A stretch of DNA of 64,000 nt, taken from the NCBI RefSeq assembly GCF_019550795.1, contig NZ_CP080545.1:2065501-2129500 (forward strand). The letters run 5' to 3'. Position numbers and translations under genes: made by a program. Each line of letters begins with the position of its first letter. The stretch's first letter is position 1. Of this stretch, positions 1-10,174 are shown piece by piece. Source of the DNA: Paenibacillus sp. sptzw28 (GTDB lineage: Bacteria; Bacillota; Bacilli; Paenibacillales; Paenibacillaceae). The notes beneath the pieces are model-generated. The model searched no databases, was not told the DNA's origin, and saw nothing but the letters and a program-made list of their open reading frames with translations.

Positions 1-1
1 C

Positions 2-3000
2 TTGCGGGCACCTCAGATCGACTGGGATTATCATTCCGGATCGGCGCAAAATTTGAATTGGACCGGTGCGCCGCCGGTGCTGGTAGGCGAAGCTGTGCCA
101 GCTTCTTATCAGCCGGGCGTAGGAACGATTAACCGCGACAACTTTGAATTTGACAATCCTTACAACAATTATCCGGAATTGTCAACGTCAAGGTACGGCA
201 AGTATTTCATGATTTTCAACACGACCCGTGACGTATACGGCAACGAGACGACATCCGAGGTAGAGCTGCCGGCCGACTTCTCGGGCAGCGAGGTGCTCGA
301 TCTTGTCTCGGGGACGAACATTGCGGTCGTTGGCGGCAAAGTGAGCGTTGCTCCAAAAACGGCAATGGTGTTAAAATTGACGTCGGATTTCGAACTCGCT
401 CCGAAGCCGTTCCATGTTGACTTTGTCCATGCGCTTGCAGGGAACGGTTATGTCGGCATCTCCTGGAAAACGACTTCAGGCGGGCAATCCTACACGATTA
501 AACGTTCGGAAGCGGAAGACGGACCCTATGAGATTATCGCTGAAGGGGTAACCGGCAATTTCTACAAAGACACAACGGTTCAAAACGGTAATGTGTACTA
601 CTATAAAGTTGCGGCCGTCAACAAGAACGGAGCGGGCTGGGATTCCTGGCGCGCGAAAACGGATGTGTCGGTGCCGATATCCGGTAATACCGATGAGGCG
701 TGGCGCGACGACCGGATCGGGACCACGGCAGGCAACGCAGTAATCGACGGATCTTCCGTAGCGATCGATGCTGTCAACGGGACAGGCTTCGGTCAAGGAG
801 ACGACTCCCATATTTACAAGCGGGATATTAACGATTCGCTGCATTTTGTAAGCCGGGTCGCTGCCGGCAGCAGCTCCGTCAGTGCGAAGATCGACAGCGC
901 TTCGGGAGAAGCGAGCGGCATTATGATGCGCGACCGGCTCACGAAGGACAAAGCCCGCTACATCTATTTCGGTGCGAACGAGAACGGCGACCTTGTGCTG
1001 CAAAACCGCACGAGGGTCTCGCTCGCTCAATTTTCGATTCCGGTCGCAAGTCCGCTAAATGCGAATATTAAAGGCTACACCGCAGCAGAGTATCCGTACG
1101 TCAAACTGATGCGCGATCATGATTCGCAGACCGTTTATGCGTTCGTATCCAAGGATGGGACGAATTGGACGTATGTGACGAAGATGTCTACCTTGCTGCC
1201 TTATGCGTACTATACGGGAGTCGCCGCAAGCGATCAGGCGCAATTCAGCGAAGTCACGGTGACGGAAACGCCGCAAGGCATCGTTACTCCTTTCACCTCC
1301 AGAGTGAAGGATCAGGTAACGCTGCACTGGAACAAACCGAAGCAAGCCTCCTGGTTCAACGTATATCGCACCTATGATGAAGAGGCGAGCTTGACCGATC
1401 CGGTATTCAAGGCAGGCACGACCGAGCTGGAAGACGGCTCCCCATGGGAGAAGGTTCTCACGGGTACCAGAACGACGTCATTCCAGGACGTCTTACGGTT
1501 TGGCAGTGCACATTATAAGGTGATGGCTGTTCACGGCGACGGTTCTCCGCAACCGTTCTCGGCCACTGCAAGCGCTTTTGCGGATTCGATTGACATCGTG
1601 CTGGAGGATGCGGAGAGCTTGCCGGCTTCCGACTATACGAAGGCGAGCTATTATCTGTTTCACAAAGAATTGGACCGTATCAAAGCTGAAATGGCGCGCC
1701 CTGAAGCAGACGAGAAAGCGCTGATTGACGCCATCCATGATGCCCGGAGCTTGCTCGTTTCGGTCAGAACGCTGCTGGAGAAAGTGAAGATGGACCCTTC
1801 AATGGTCAGAGCCTCGGAGAAAGGCTGGAATAACGACAATATCTCCGAGGAGCAAAACGGGTGGTATATGTTTGACGGTAATCCCGATACGATTACTCAC
1901 ACCAGGTCGGCTGTAAGCTGGGTGGACGTCGACTTCGGCGCAGGTAATGAAAAGGTGATCGACACCCTCCGCTATCTACCAAGGAGAACGCATGTCAGCC
2001 GTGTCAACGGCACCGTATTTAAAGGCTCTAACGATGGCGCAACTTGGGTTGATCTGTATAAGATTCCGACGACGACGGAATACAAGTGGTACTCCGCCCT
2101 CAATTCGGACACGACGCCATATCGATATATCCGCATTTATGACGATCATAACGGCTTCGTAAACTTTGAAGAAATCGAGTTCCTTGAAATCGGCATTGAC
2201 AAGACGCTGCTCGCGCACTTGCTGGATGAAGCGGCGGCAGCGCAAGAAGCCGGCATCTATACGGAAGAAAGTTTGCAGTCGGTCGTGCAGCACGCTGCTG
2301 CGGCAGCTGCGGTACACGATAACCCGGATGCGACTCAGGAAGAGATTGATATCGCGGATAGCAATCTGCTGGCTGCATTCAAAGGACTGAAATATATTCC
2401 GGGCATGCCGGTTCTTCAATCCCTTGCAGACAAGACTGTCATTGCAGAAAACACGCTAACATTCAAGGTTCAAGCAGTCAATGCGGTTACGGATGTCGTA
2501 TATGGGGTGAACGGTCTGCCCGAAGGAGCATCCTTTGATGCGGCCGCTCAAACGTTCGTCTGGACGCCGGGCAAAGAACAGAGCGGCGTGCATACCGTAA
2601 CCTTTACTGCGACGGCCGGTGAAATGTCTTCTTCGAAAACAATCAAAATCACAGTCAAAGGACAGCCGGTTATTGGTCCCGATACTACGGTGGAGCTGAC
2701 GGCAAAGAATGACTTCAGCTATCAGGTTCCGGCATCCGATCCGACTGGCGAGCAGCTGGTTTACAGCGCCGCGAATTTGCCCGCAGGGGCAGCGTTCAAC
2801 GCGGCGACCGGCGTATTCAGCTGGAAGCCGGGCCAGGCCGATTACGGCAGCCATTCGGTAACCTTCACCGTGAGCAACGCCAATTATTCGGTCAGCCAGA
2901 CGGTGGCGTTCAAGGTGAAGCTGGGTATCCTTTCGGCTGAAGGCTATACGAAGGGCAGCTACTACCTTTATCTGAAGGAAGTTGCACGTATCGAAGCGGA

Positions 3001-4600
3001 GATGGCGAAACCGGGTGCCGACAAGGCGCAGCTTGCCGCTCAGCTTGACCAAGCGGAAAAGTCGCTTGTTCCCGTTCCTCTCTCGCTCTATGCGTTTGAA
3101 GGAAATGCGAATAATTCGTTCGGGTCGTCCGCATCCGTATTCGGAGCCCCGGTCTACACGGAAGGAAAGATCGGACAAGCGATCAATCTGAACGGCACCG
3201 ACAACTACGTCAAACTGCCTTCGACGCATGCTCTGGCCGGTTACAATGAGATCACGCTGGCAACCTGGGTGCATTGGAAAGGCGGCAATCAGTGGCAGCG
3301 TATCTTCGACTTCGGAAACAATACGAATCAGTTTATGTTCCTTACGCCGAGATCGGGCAATAATACGCTCCGTTTCGCGGTCAAGAACGGCGGCGGCGAG
3401 CAGATCACACAAACCGCGCAGCTTCCGGCGAATCAATGGGTACATGTGGCGGTGACGCTCGGCGCGAATACGGCGAAGCTGTATGTGAACGGCGAGCTGA
3501 AGGCGACGAATACCAATACGACCATCAAGCCGAGCGATTTTAAGCCGGGCGTCAATTACATTGGCAAAAGCCAGTTTAACGATCCGTTGTTCAATGGGAT
3601 GATCGACGAATTCCGCGTCTACAACTACGTCCTGAACGCGGACGAGATTAAGGCCACCATGAATAACACGGCGAACTGGATTGACAAAACGTTAATTCCG
3701 ATCCTGCTGGAAGAAGCAGCGAAGGTCAATGCCGAGCTCTACACAGAGGAGAGCGTACAAGCGCTTCAAGCGGAAGTATCGAATGCACAATCGGTCTACA
3801 ATAATGCAGCTGCAAACCAGGCCGAGATCGATGCCGCATCCGCAGGGCTGCTTGCCGCACTTAAAGGACTGCAGTGGAAGGATGTAACGGCGTCCGCAGA
3901 TCCTGCAGCTCCAAACGGCAAGAACGGCTGGTATACGTCACCGGTCACGGTGACACTGTCTCCGGCGGCAATTGCGGAATACAGCCTGGACAAGGGCGTC
4001 ACCTGGGCTGTCTATAGTGCGAATGTAACCCTGGATCAAGAGGGAACGCATCCGTTTATGTACCGCCGTTCCGTCGAATCGGGAGAAGCTCAAACGCTGG
4101 AGATCAAGATCGACCGCAGCGCACCCGTAGTTCAGATAACGGGCGAGGCGTCGTATACGATCGACCAAATGGTGACCATTACATGCAGCGCAACCGATGT
4201 TGTCTCGAGCGTATACGGTTCGCCGTGTGCGGCACCGCTGGTGCAAGCGAAGGCGTATACGCTGCCGGCCGGTGAGAATACGGCAGCGGTCACGGCGGAG
4301 GACATGGCGGGCAATCAGACGACGGCAACCCATACCTTTACGGTGACGGTCACATTTGACAGCTTGAAGACCGTGACGAACACCTTTATGCAAACGACCG
4401 GCTATAAGGGTTGGGAAACTGTTGCTAAGTCGTACCATCAAAAACTCGATCAGGCCAAAGCTGCAGCCTCCAGAGGTAAAATAGACGCGGCCAGGAGCAT
4501 GATGGCCGACTATATCAAACAGGTAACGGACCAAACCGGGAAATATTTCACGCAAGAGCAAGCGGATATTCTGATCCGCTGGGCACAGATCGTAATCTAG
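2..4600 (+). CDS. Giant modular secreted protein, 5'-truncated (C-terminal 1532 residues)
   Basis: The frame is open from the window edge, so signal peptide and N-terminal catalytic region lie outside. Visible modules in order (residues of this fragment): end of a beta domain (1-130), Fn3 (about 137-225), a DUF1349/LamG-like beta-sandwich (235-425), Fn3-like (430-530), a short helical segment (540-595), F5/8-type-C discoidin domain (600-730), FIVAR-like helices (735-800), two putative-Ig (He_PIG) domains (805-975), LamG (1035-1215), FIVAR-like (1225-1290), an OmpL47-like domain (1295-1370), an Ig-like domain (1370-1450) and a C-terminal FIMAH-like domain (1450-1532). These modules bind sugars or act as spacers, so the protein is an extracellular polysaccharide enzyme or binder. 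It aligns over its whole length with the C-terminal two thirds of the protein at 22518-29504, including near-identical DNA stretches. No catalytic residues can be named from this part. A terminator follows directly. Confidence 0.85.
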   Translation: MRAPQIDWDYHSGSAQNLNWTGAPPVLVGEAVPASYQPGVGTINRDNFEFDNPYNNYPELSTSRYGKYFMIFNTTRDVYGNETTSEVELPADFSGSEVLDLVSGTNIAVVGGKVSVAPKTAMVLKLTSDFELAPKPFHVDFVHALAGNGYVGISWKTTSGGQSYTIKRSEAEDGPYEIIAEGVTGNFYKDTTVQNGNVYYYKVAAVNKNGAGWDSWRAKTDVSVPISGNTDEAWRDDRIGTTAGNAVIDGSSVAIDAVNGTGFGQGDDSHIYKRDINDSLHFVSRVAAGSSSVSAKIDSASGEASGIMMRDRLTKDKARYIYFGANENGDLVLQNRTRVSLAQFSIPVASPLNANIKGYTAAEYPYVKLMRDHDSQTVYAFVSKDGTNWTYVTKMSTLLPYAYYTGVAASDQAQFSEVTVTETPQGIVTPFTSRVKDQVTLHWNKPKQASWFNVYRTYDEEASLTDPVFKAGTTELEDGSPWEKVLTGTRTTSFQDVLRFGSAHYKVMAVHGDGSPQPFSATASAFADSIDIVLEDAESLPASDYTKASYYLFHKELDRIKAEMARPEADEKALIDAIHDARSLLVSVRTLLEKVKMDPSMVRASEKGWNNDNISEEQNGWYMFDGNPDTITHTRSAVSWVDVDFGAGNEKVIDTLRYLPRRTHVSRVNGTVFKGSNDGATWVDLYKIPTTTEYKWYSALNSDTTPYRYIRIYDDHNGFVNFEEIEFLEIGIDKTLLAHLLDEAAAAQEAGIYTEESLQSVVQHAAAAAAVHDNPDATQEEIDIADSNLLAAFKGLKYIPGMPVLQSLADKTVIAENTLTFKVQAVNAVTDVVYGVNGLPEGASFDAAAQTFVWTPGKEQSGVHTVTFTATAGEMSSSKTIKITVKGQPVIGPDTTVELTAKNDFSYQVPASDPTGEQLVYSAANLPAGAAFNAATGVFSWKPGQADYGSHSVTFTVSNANYSVSQTVAFKVKLGILSAEGYTKGSYYLYLKEVARIEAEMAKPGADKAQLAAQLDQAEKSLVPVPLSLYAFEGNANNSFGSSASVFGAPVYTEGKIGQAINLNGTDNYVKLPSTHALAGYNEITLATWVHWKGGNQWQRIFDFGNNTNQFMFLTPRSGNNTLRFAVKNGGGEQITQTAQLPANQWVHVAVTLGANTAKLYVNGELKATNTNTTIKPSDFKPGVNYIGKSQFNDPLFNGMIDEFRVYNYVLNADEIKATMNNTANWIDKTLIPILLEEAAKVNAELYTEESVQALQAEVSNAQSVYNNAAANQAEIDAASAGLLAALKGLQWKDVTASADPAAPNGKNGWYTSPVTVTLSPAAIAEYSLDKGVTWAVYSANVTLDQEGTHPFMYRRSVESGEAQTLEIKIDRSAPVVQITGEASYTIDQMVTITCSATDVVSSVYGSPCAAPLVQAKAYTLPAGENTAAVTAEDMAGNQTTATHTFTVTVTFDSLKTVTNTFMQTTGYKGWETVAKSYHQKLDQAKAAASRGKIDAARSMMADYIKQVTDQTGKYFTQEQADILIRWAQIVI

Positions 4601-4800
4601 CTCAAACGGAATTTCTCGGGTGTCATCTGGCGAAAGCATGACCAGAGGCCCCAATCTCGATTTTGAGGTGAGGGGCCTCTCTTCATTAAGCTTTAAGAGC
4701 TATGTGGGAGGTTATCAGAAACACAGGCTATGAATGTTCAAAAAAAAAGGAGGCAAATGATATGGAATTATCACAAATCAGGGCGCTTACCAAGAAGGTT
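1333..4800 (+). repeat. Copy A of a mosaic long direct repeat
   Basis: This stretch matches 26228-29760 at a constant offset of 24,895 bases up to about 3130, then 24,904 after a 9-base (three-codon) indel in the LamG region. Similarity is patchy. Positions 2161-3080, about 3480-4080 and 4340-4790 are almost identical, while 1800-2160, 3080-3440 and 4140-4330 are visibly diverged. The repeat covers the 3' half of the giant gene, its stop codon, the terminator and the start of the downstream PL38-like gene. The patchiness fits an old segmental duplication later homogenised by gene conversion. Confidence 0.9.
4644..4682 (+). terminator. Rho-independent terminator
   Basis: The perfect stem AGAGGCCCC / GGGGCCTCT has a 19-base loop and lies 44 bases after the stop codon of the giant gene. 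It is followed by a short T-containing tail (CTTCATTA). The same structure recurs at 29548-29584 after the paralogous gene. Confidence 0.75.
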
Positions 4801-7800
4801 ATTTCCAGTATTCTTTGTTTTACGTTAGCCATGACTTTTACAGGTTTTGGAGGCATCGAAACAGCAAATGCGGCTGTTTCGCCGCTGATTACTTCTTATA
4901 AACCGCAGGCAGTAAGTGCCGATGTAAATGCTTCTTACACGGACGCTAACGGAAACACGGTATCGGCGACGATCCATCATCCGGGCATTGCTATGTCGCT
5001 GGCCGATCTGGACAATATGCGCGATCATGTAAGAGCAGGAGACGAGCCGTGGAATACGGCGTTCGGGGCGTTTGCAGGCGATCGCAGATCCAGCAAAACG
5101 CCGCGTATATTCTATGAAGAAGGAAGAGACGTATTTGTAAATATCCGCGGACCCTGGGCTGCAACCATCGATGGGATCTATTACTCCAATCCCAGCGATT
5201 ATGTAGGAACCCGTGCGAATACGGACTCCGAAACTGCTTTTTATCAAGCCATTATGTGGTACATTACCGGTGATGAAACGTATCGTTCGAATGCGATGTA
5301 TATTATCAGAGCTTATGCCGGCATCCAGTCTGTCGTTACGCATACGAGCTTCCGTTTCGCGACGATGACTTATTTGCTCGCAGCAGCAGCAGAAATTTTG
5401 CGTTATTCCGATACACCGACGGGGAGTCTGAAATGGAATGAAACCGATACTCAGAATTTTATCAATATGATGGAACTTTGCTCGGTCACTTATAACGCGC
5501 ATTATTTTTTCATGAATCAGCACCAATTCACGGTTATGGGAACCATGGCGCGAGCGATCTTTACGAATGACCTGGAGCTTTATGCGGAAGCCGTAGAAGC
5601 AACAACAGTGAATGCATTAGGCGATGATGGGGGAAGAAACGGTTCGATCAAGCAGCAAATGCGATGGATGACGAAAAATGAAATGACAGGAGAACCGCTC
5701 GACCCGTCGGATTATCATGTGCAGTTAATGGAAATGGGCCGCGATGTGGGACATTCTTACGCCAATATCGCCGGACTGTCTGCATTGGCACAGACCATCT
5801 ACGCCCAGGGTACGAAGGTTGACCCGGTAGACGGAACAATGTCTACGGCAGCTAATGCGGTGAATCCATTCAATTTCCTCGATGACCGCCTGCTCAAAGG
5901 GACAACATATGCTCTGAGGTATCATTTGGGTTATGATGTGCTATGGACACCTGCAGTGGCAAACCAAAGCTATTCCGGTCAAATTTTTGACAAGATCCAA
6001 ACATGGGGGGACAGAGGCAGAATCGATGCGTTCTACAGTGTTTTATATAACTATTATAAATATATTGAAGGGCAGGATATGACCCAGGAAAAATTCAAAT
6101 ACCTGGCCTATGCCTATGAAACGAGAATGCCGGAAGTTGCAGGAAAGGATTATCCGCTTGCGACTTTGTTGTACACGCCTGATGCGGCTTTAGCGGATGG
6201 CTTAAGCAAGAAGATCACCTTAGGCGGCATAACAGGACTGACGGCAACGATGGCCGGCTCGGATGCGATCAACTTAAATTGGACGGCTGTTTCCGGAGCG
6301 CTCGGTTACAACATTTACAGATCAACAAAAGAGAATGGAACGTATACACAGATTACCAGCGCACCAATTACAACAACGTCTTATAGCGATACAGGCTTAA
6401 CACCGAATACCATCTACTATTACAAGGTAGGAGTGTCCGGCGGACCGACATCGGGCGTTGTATCGGCAACAACAGGAGGAACCGGTGTTCCGGCTTTCGA
6501 TGTAAGCAGTTATGTTCTTAATGTTAATCATACGCATCAATCCGTACTAAGGGTCATTCATCCGGACCGAAGCAGCCAGGTTCTTACAAGTCAAGCAAGC
6601 TTTACTTCATCCAACCCGGCTGTGGCAACCGTCGATTCTGCAGGCTTGGTGACCGGGATAAGTCTGGGTGCGGCTACGATTACTGCGACATACAACGGGC
6701 AAGCTTATCATGCAACCGTAAAAGTCATCGTCGACACCAATTTAAAAGCCCGGTATAAATTTGATGAATCCGGCGGAGCTTCAGCCGCAGACGCATCTGG
6801 AGATGGCAATACCGGGACAGTATATGGCGGCGCAGCTTGGACAACCGGACAAACAGGCAACGCAGCAGCTCTTGACGGGACAAACGACTATATTGCGCTT
6901 CCTGAAGGTATTGTCTCCGGCGCCGACACGATCACGGTTGCGGCGTGGGTTAATCTGGATACCGTGAGCAACTGGACGCGTATTTTTGATTTCGGTTCGG
7001 GAACTTCGACCTATATGTACCTTTCGCCGAAAAACGGAGCAAATGGAAAAATCCGCTTTGCGATCAAAAACAATAATTCGAGTGAGCAAATCATTGAAGG
7101 CCAATCGGCGCTGCCATCGGGAGGCTGGCATCATGTGGCCGTCACATTAAATGGCGGCACCGGAACTCTATATGTTGACGGCGCCCAAGCGGGAATCAAT
7201 ACCACGATGACCATTAAACCGTCCGATCTGGGAGCAACGACACAGAATTGGATCGGACGCTCCCAATTCCCCGACCCGTATCTCGACGGACGGGTGGACG
7301 ATTTCAGAATCTATACCCGTGCGATAAGTTCATCAGAAGTTGTCAGTGTGATGAACGGACAAACATTAGAAACTGTAACGGCAGCGCCAACGGGGGTAAT
7401 GGCAGCAACTGCAGGCCAGAGTTCGATTAACTTAAGCTGGTCGGCTGTACCGGGAGCAACGGGTTATCATGTATACGTCGCCGATTCTTTGGCGGAGAAT
7501 GCCGTCTATACCAAGGCAAATAGCGATTTGATCACAGGAACATCGTATGCCAGCCTGGGACTGAAGGCGAACACAACTTACTATTACAAGGTAACGGCAG
7601 TAAATGCAGCAGGAGAATCAACCGTGTCAGCTATTGCTTCGGCAACAACGGGCAGTATGCCGGACGCCAGCCTTAAATCCTGGTATAAATTCGACGAAAC
7701 AATCGGAACTAAAGCCGCAGACGCATCGGGATACGGCAATAACGCGACGATCAATGGCGGTGCTTCCTGGACGGCAGGTCAATTCGGAGGCGCAGCGGAG

Positions 7801-8292
7801 CTTGCCGGAACGAACGGCTATATTGCGCTTCCTGCAGGTAGTGTCTCCGGGGCCGACACGATCACAATCTCGGCTTGGGTGAATCTGGATAGCGTTAACA
7901 ACTGGACACGTATTTTTGATTTCGGTTCCGGGACTTCGACCAATATGTTCCTCACGCCGAAAAACGGAGCGAATGGAAAGATCCGCTTTGCGATCAAAAA
8001 GAACGGTTCGAGCGAACAAATCATCGACGGGCAGTCGGCGCTGCCTACGGGAGGCTGGCATCATGTGGCCGTCACGTTAAACGGTTCAACCGGCACCCTC
8101 TATGTCGACGGTCTTCAAGTGGGGAGTAATACGTCGATGACCATTAAACCGTCGGATCTGGGAGCTACGACTCAAAATAGGATCGGCCGTTCCCAATATA
8201 CCTCCGATCCGTATCTCGACGGGCGAGTGGATGACTTCCGGATCTATAACCAAGCTCTCTCTGCCGGCGAGATCGCTGCCCTTGCAGGATAG
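4762..8292 (+). CDS. Secreted PL38/alginate-lyase-like enzyme with two LamG modules
   Basis: The chosen ATG has AAGGAGG eight bases upstream, and the signal peptide (residues 1-37, cleavage near ANA/AVS) begins there; an upstream in-frame ATG at 4702 lacks these. Residues about 70-465 form an alginate-lyase-superfamily alpha/alpha toroid. Diagnostic are the start HPGI...LDNMRDHV...EPWNTAF and the motif EMGRDVGHS (E324-H331), also present in the paralogue at 16684. Enzymes of this type (PL38) cleave uronic-acid polymers such as glucuronan or alginate by beta-elimination; the exact substrate is inference. Then follow Fn3 (490-575), Big_2 Ig (580-660), LamG (665-870), Fn3 (870-965) and LamG (970-1176). 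The two LamG modules are recent tandem duplicates, with closely matching DNA. The mature 1139-residue protein should be extracellular. It lies just downstream of the giant gene behind a terminator, so it is probably transcribed separately. Confidence 0.82.
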   Translation: MELSQIRALTKKVISSILCFTLAMTFTGFGGIETANAAVSPLITSYKPQAVSADVNASYTDANGNTVSATIHHPGIAMSLADLDNMRDHVRAGDEPWNTAFGAFAGDRRSSKTPRIFYEEGRDVFVNIRGPWAATIDGIYYSNPSDYVGTRANTDSETAFYQAIMWYITGDETYRSNAMYIIRAYAGIQSVVTHTSFRFATMTYLLAAAAEILRYSDTPTGSLKWNETDTQNFINMMELCSVTYNAHYFFMNQHQFTVMGTMARAIFTNDLELYAEAVEATTVNALGDDGGRNGSIKQQMRWMTKNEMTGEPLDPSDYHVQLMEMGRDVGHSYANIAGLSALAQTIYAQGTKVDPVDGTMSTAANAVNPFNFLDDRLLKGTTYALRYHLGYDVLWTPAVANQSYSGQIFDKIQTWGDRGRIDAFYSVLYNYYKYIEGQDMTQEKFKYLAYAYETRMPEVAGKDYPLATLLYTPDAALADGLSKKITLGGITGLTATMAGSDAINLNWTAVSGALGYNIYRSTKENGTYTQITSAPITTTSYSDTGLTPNTIYYYKVGVSGGPTSGVVSATTGGTGVPAFDVSSYVLNVNHTHQSVLRVIHPDRSSQVLTSQASFTSSNPAVATVDSAGLVTGISLGAATITATYNGQAYHATVKVIVDTNLKARYKFDESGGASAADASGDGNTGTVYGGAAWTTGQTGNAAALDGTNDYIALPEGIVSGADTITVAAWVNLDTVSNWTRIFDFGSGTSTYMYLSPKNGANGKIRFAIKNNNSSEQIIEGQSALPSGGWHHVAVTLNGGTGTLYVDGAQAGINTTMTIKPSDLGATTQNWIGRSQFPDPYLDGRVDDFRIYTRAISSSEVVSVMNGQTLETVTAAPTGVMAATAGQSSINLSWSAVPGATGYHVYVADSLAENAVYTKANSDLITGTSYASLGLKANTTYYYKVTAVNAAGESTVSAIASATTGSMPDASLKSWYKFDETIGTKAADASGYGNNATINGGASWTAGQFGGAAELAGTNGYIALPAGSVSGADTITISAWVNLDSVNNWTRIFDFGSGTSTNMFLTPKNGANGKIRFAIKKNGSSEQIIDGQSALPTGGWHHVAVTLNGSTGTLYVDGLQVGSNTSMTIKPSDLGATTQNRIGRSQYTSDPYLDGRVDDFRIYNQALSAGEIAALAG

Positions 8293-8518
8293 TAACAGGC
8301 GGGATAGTAAGACGAATGGGGTTTCCGAAGTGGTATTGAAGATATACAACGATAAGTTAAATCAATAGCAGTATAGGGACCGAAGTATCACAACGCTTGG
8401 AGAGATAAGTTTCAATGACGGCAGTTACATGATGATGTATTTTATCTGCAAGCGCTATTCTATGCATACTGAAAAGCATGGAGAAGAGAGTATCTTGTTA
8501 AAGTGAGGAGAAAAATTA

Positions 8519-9955
8519 ATGAGCTTTTTTAAGATTTGGGGGGCGCCCGAAGGGGCGATAGGCCGGGATGATTTTGAGGTTAGCGTCCGCATTCCGGGGG
8601 AGAGCTGGGAGCCGCTCTTCGTGTATGAAGCGAAGGTGGACATGCACAACGTCAGACGGGCCTCCATGGCCTATTTTGACATGGATGGAACCGTGGAGGT
8701 AAGGGTCGAGAGCCGGAAGGAAACCGTACAGCAAGTCGTCATCCGGCCTCTTTCGAAGCAAATTCCGTTCAAGGTAGAAGGAGCGGCGATTACATTCAGT
8801 TTGAATGAACCGTGTAAGCTGTCCATTGAAGTGAATGGTGACCGGTTTAGCAATTTGCATCTTTTCGCAAATGCCCCGGAGGAGAATCCACCGAAACCGG
8901 ATGAACCGAATGTGCTGTTCTTGAAGCCTGCCATCCACAGAATGGAGGATATTCAACGTTTGGCGAATAGTCCGCTGCCTGGTGGAGCGGTGCCGGAAGT
9001 AATCTATTTCGGGCCAGGGATGCATTATCTGGAGGAAACGATTTTCCGCATTCCGTCCGGAAAAACCGTCTATATCGCCGGAGGCGCCATTGTTGTCGGG
9101 TCCCTCGTTTGCGATCATGTGCAGGATGTCACTATCCGCGGCAGAGGGGTACTGTATCTAGGTGACTTTCACCGGTTTTCTGCGTTCCGGGGTGTCCGAA
9201 TCCTCTTCTCGCACCATATTACCGTGGAAGGGATCGTGCTGCTGGACCCGCCGCACTACAGCATTTACATCGGCAAGTCCGAGCATATCCGGATTCGTAA
9301 CTTCAAATCCTTCAGCACGCGGGGGTGGTCCGACGGCATCGACATGATGTCTAGTTCGCATATTGAGATCGAAGATGTGTTCCTGCGGACGTCCGACGAT
9401 TGTATTGCCGTCTATGGAAGCCGTTGGGATTATAAAGGGGATTCACGCTGCGTAAGTGTCAAAGACTCCGTCCTTTGGGCTGACGTAGCTCATGCGATGA
9501 ATATCGGCGGACATGGGGACTACCGTCGGGGAGGCGATTTGATCGAGGATATCCAGTTTAGCAATATCGATATTCTGGAGCATCATGAGCCCCAGCCCGG
9601 TTATTGGGGGGCCATGAATATTAATGTCGGCGACAATAACACGGTGCGGAACGTCACCTATGACAACATTCGTGTGGAGGATTTTGAACTCGGCCAGCTG
9701 GTGGACATCCGTGTGGTGTGGAACGAGAAATATAACCCTGTAGCCGGTAAACGTATTGAGAACATTCATTTCCGGAATGTAACCTATAATGGCAAAAATG
9801 AAAACAAAAACCGAATATACGGCTTTGACAGTGAACGGAGTGTGGAAGGCGTCACCTTTACCAATTTGCGGATCAATGGCGAGTTGATTTTGAGTGCGGA
9901 GCAGGGGTATTTCGACATCAACGAGCACGCCCATGGTATTCAGTTTCGTAAATGA
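8519..9955 (+). CDS. Cytosolic GH28-like right-handed beta-helix glycosidase
   Basis: The 478-residue protein has no signal peptide. Its ATG is preceded by GTGAGGAG at eight bases. Residues 1-115 form an N-terminal beta-sandwich. From about 115 on, the repetitive pattern of short beta-strands with stacked Asn/Ile positions is typical of a pectin-lyase-fold beta-helix. Motifs match the GH28 (polygalacturonase) layout: WSDGID (D272, D275), TSDDC (D293, D294), GGHGD (H332) and a later DIRVVW. The 21-residue spacing from the first Asp to the Asp pair fits the family. Family knowledge suggests hydrolysis of galacturonosyl or similar linkages. The cytosolic location suggests trimming of oligosaccharides imported by the nearby ABC system. 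A weak catabolite-repression-like site overlaps 8447-8460 upstream. Alternatives are an inactive or new-specificity member of the clan. Confidence 0.75.
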   Translation: MSFFKIWGAPEGAIGRDDFEVSVRIPGESWEPLFVYEAKVDMHNVRRASMAYFDMDGTVEVRVESRKETVQQVVIRPLSKQIPFKVEGAAITFSLNEPCKLSIEVNGDRFSNLHLFANAPEENPPKPDEPNVLFLKPAIHRMEDIQRLANSPLPGGAVPEVIYFGPGMHYLEETIFRIPSGKTVYIAGGAIVVGSLVCDHVQDVTIRGRGVLYLGDFHRFSAFRGVRILFSHHITVEGIVLLDPPHYSIYIGKSEHIRIRNFKSFSTRGWSDGIDMMSSSHIEIEDVFLRTSDDCIAVYGSRWDYKGDSRCVSVKDSVLWADVAHAMNIGGHGDYRRGGDLIEDIQFSNIDILEHHEPQPGYWGAMNINVGDNNTVRNVTYDNIRVEDFELGQLVDIRVVWNEKYNPVAGKRIENIHFRNVTYNGKNENKNRIYGFDSERSVEGVTFTNLRINGELILSAEQGYFDINEHAHGIQFRK

Positions 9956-10174
9956 TTATCAAAGTTGAGGCGCGTTTTCTACCTGGTTATCAAGGACGGG
10001 CCTTAGGCGAACTGGGGGACTGCATACAAGAGCGGTTTCCCCGGGGCGTTCTCCCAATACATCGACGAGACGAAGAGAAGATTCGGAAAAGGGCCGCGTT
10101 CAGCCTCACTCCCAACTGGCCGCCTAGCATTGAAACGCTGCGAAAGCCCAAGATATTTCGAGGGGGACTGCAAA

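Noticed and set aside
2456..3445. 329-codon open frame on the minus strand opposite the Ig/LamG part of the giant gene
   Set aside because: It is antisense to strongly supported modules, recurs (split) opposite the paralogue simply because the DNA is repeated, is Arg/Ile-rich in the way shadow frames are, and has no ribosome site.
6750..8292. Repeat arrays as possible CRISPR
   Set aside because: The repeats are long in-frame LamG/Fn3 modules, not short regularly spaced repeats with unique spacers; no cas genes are present.
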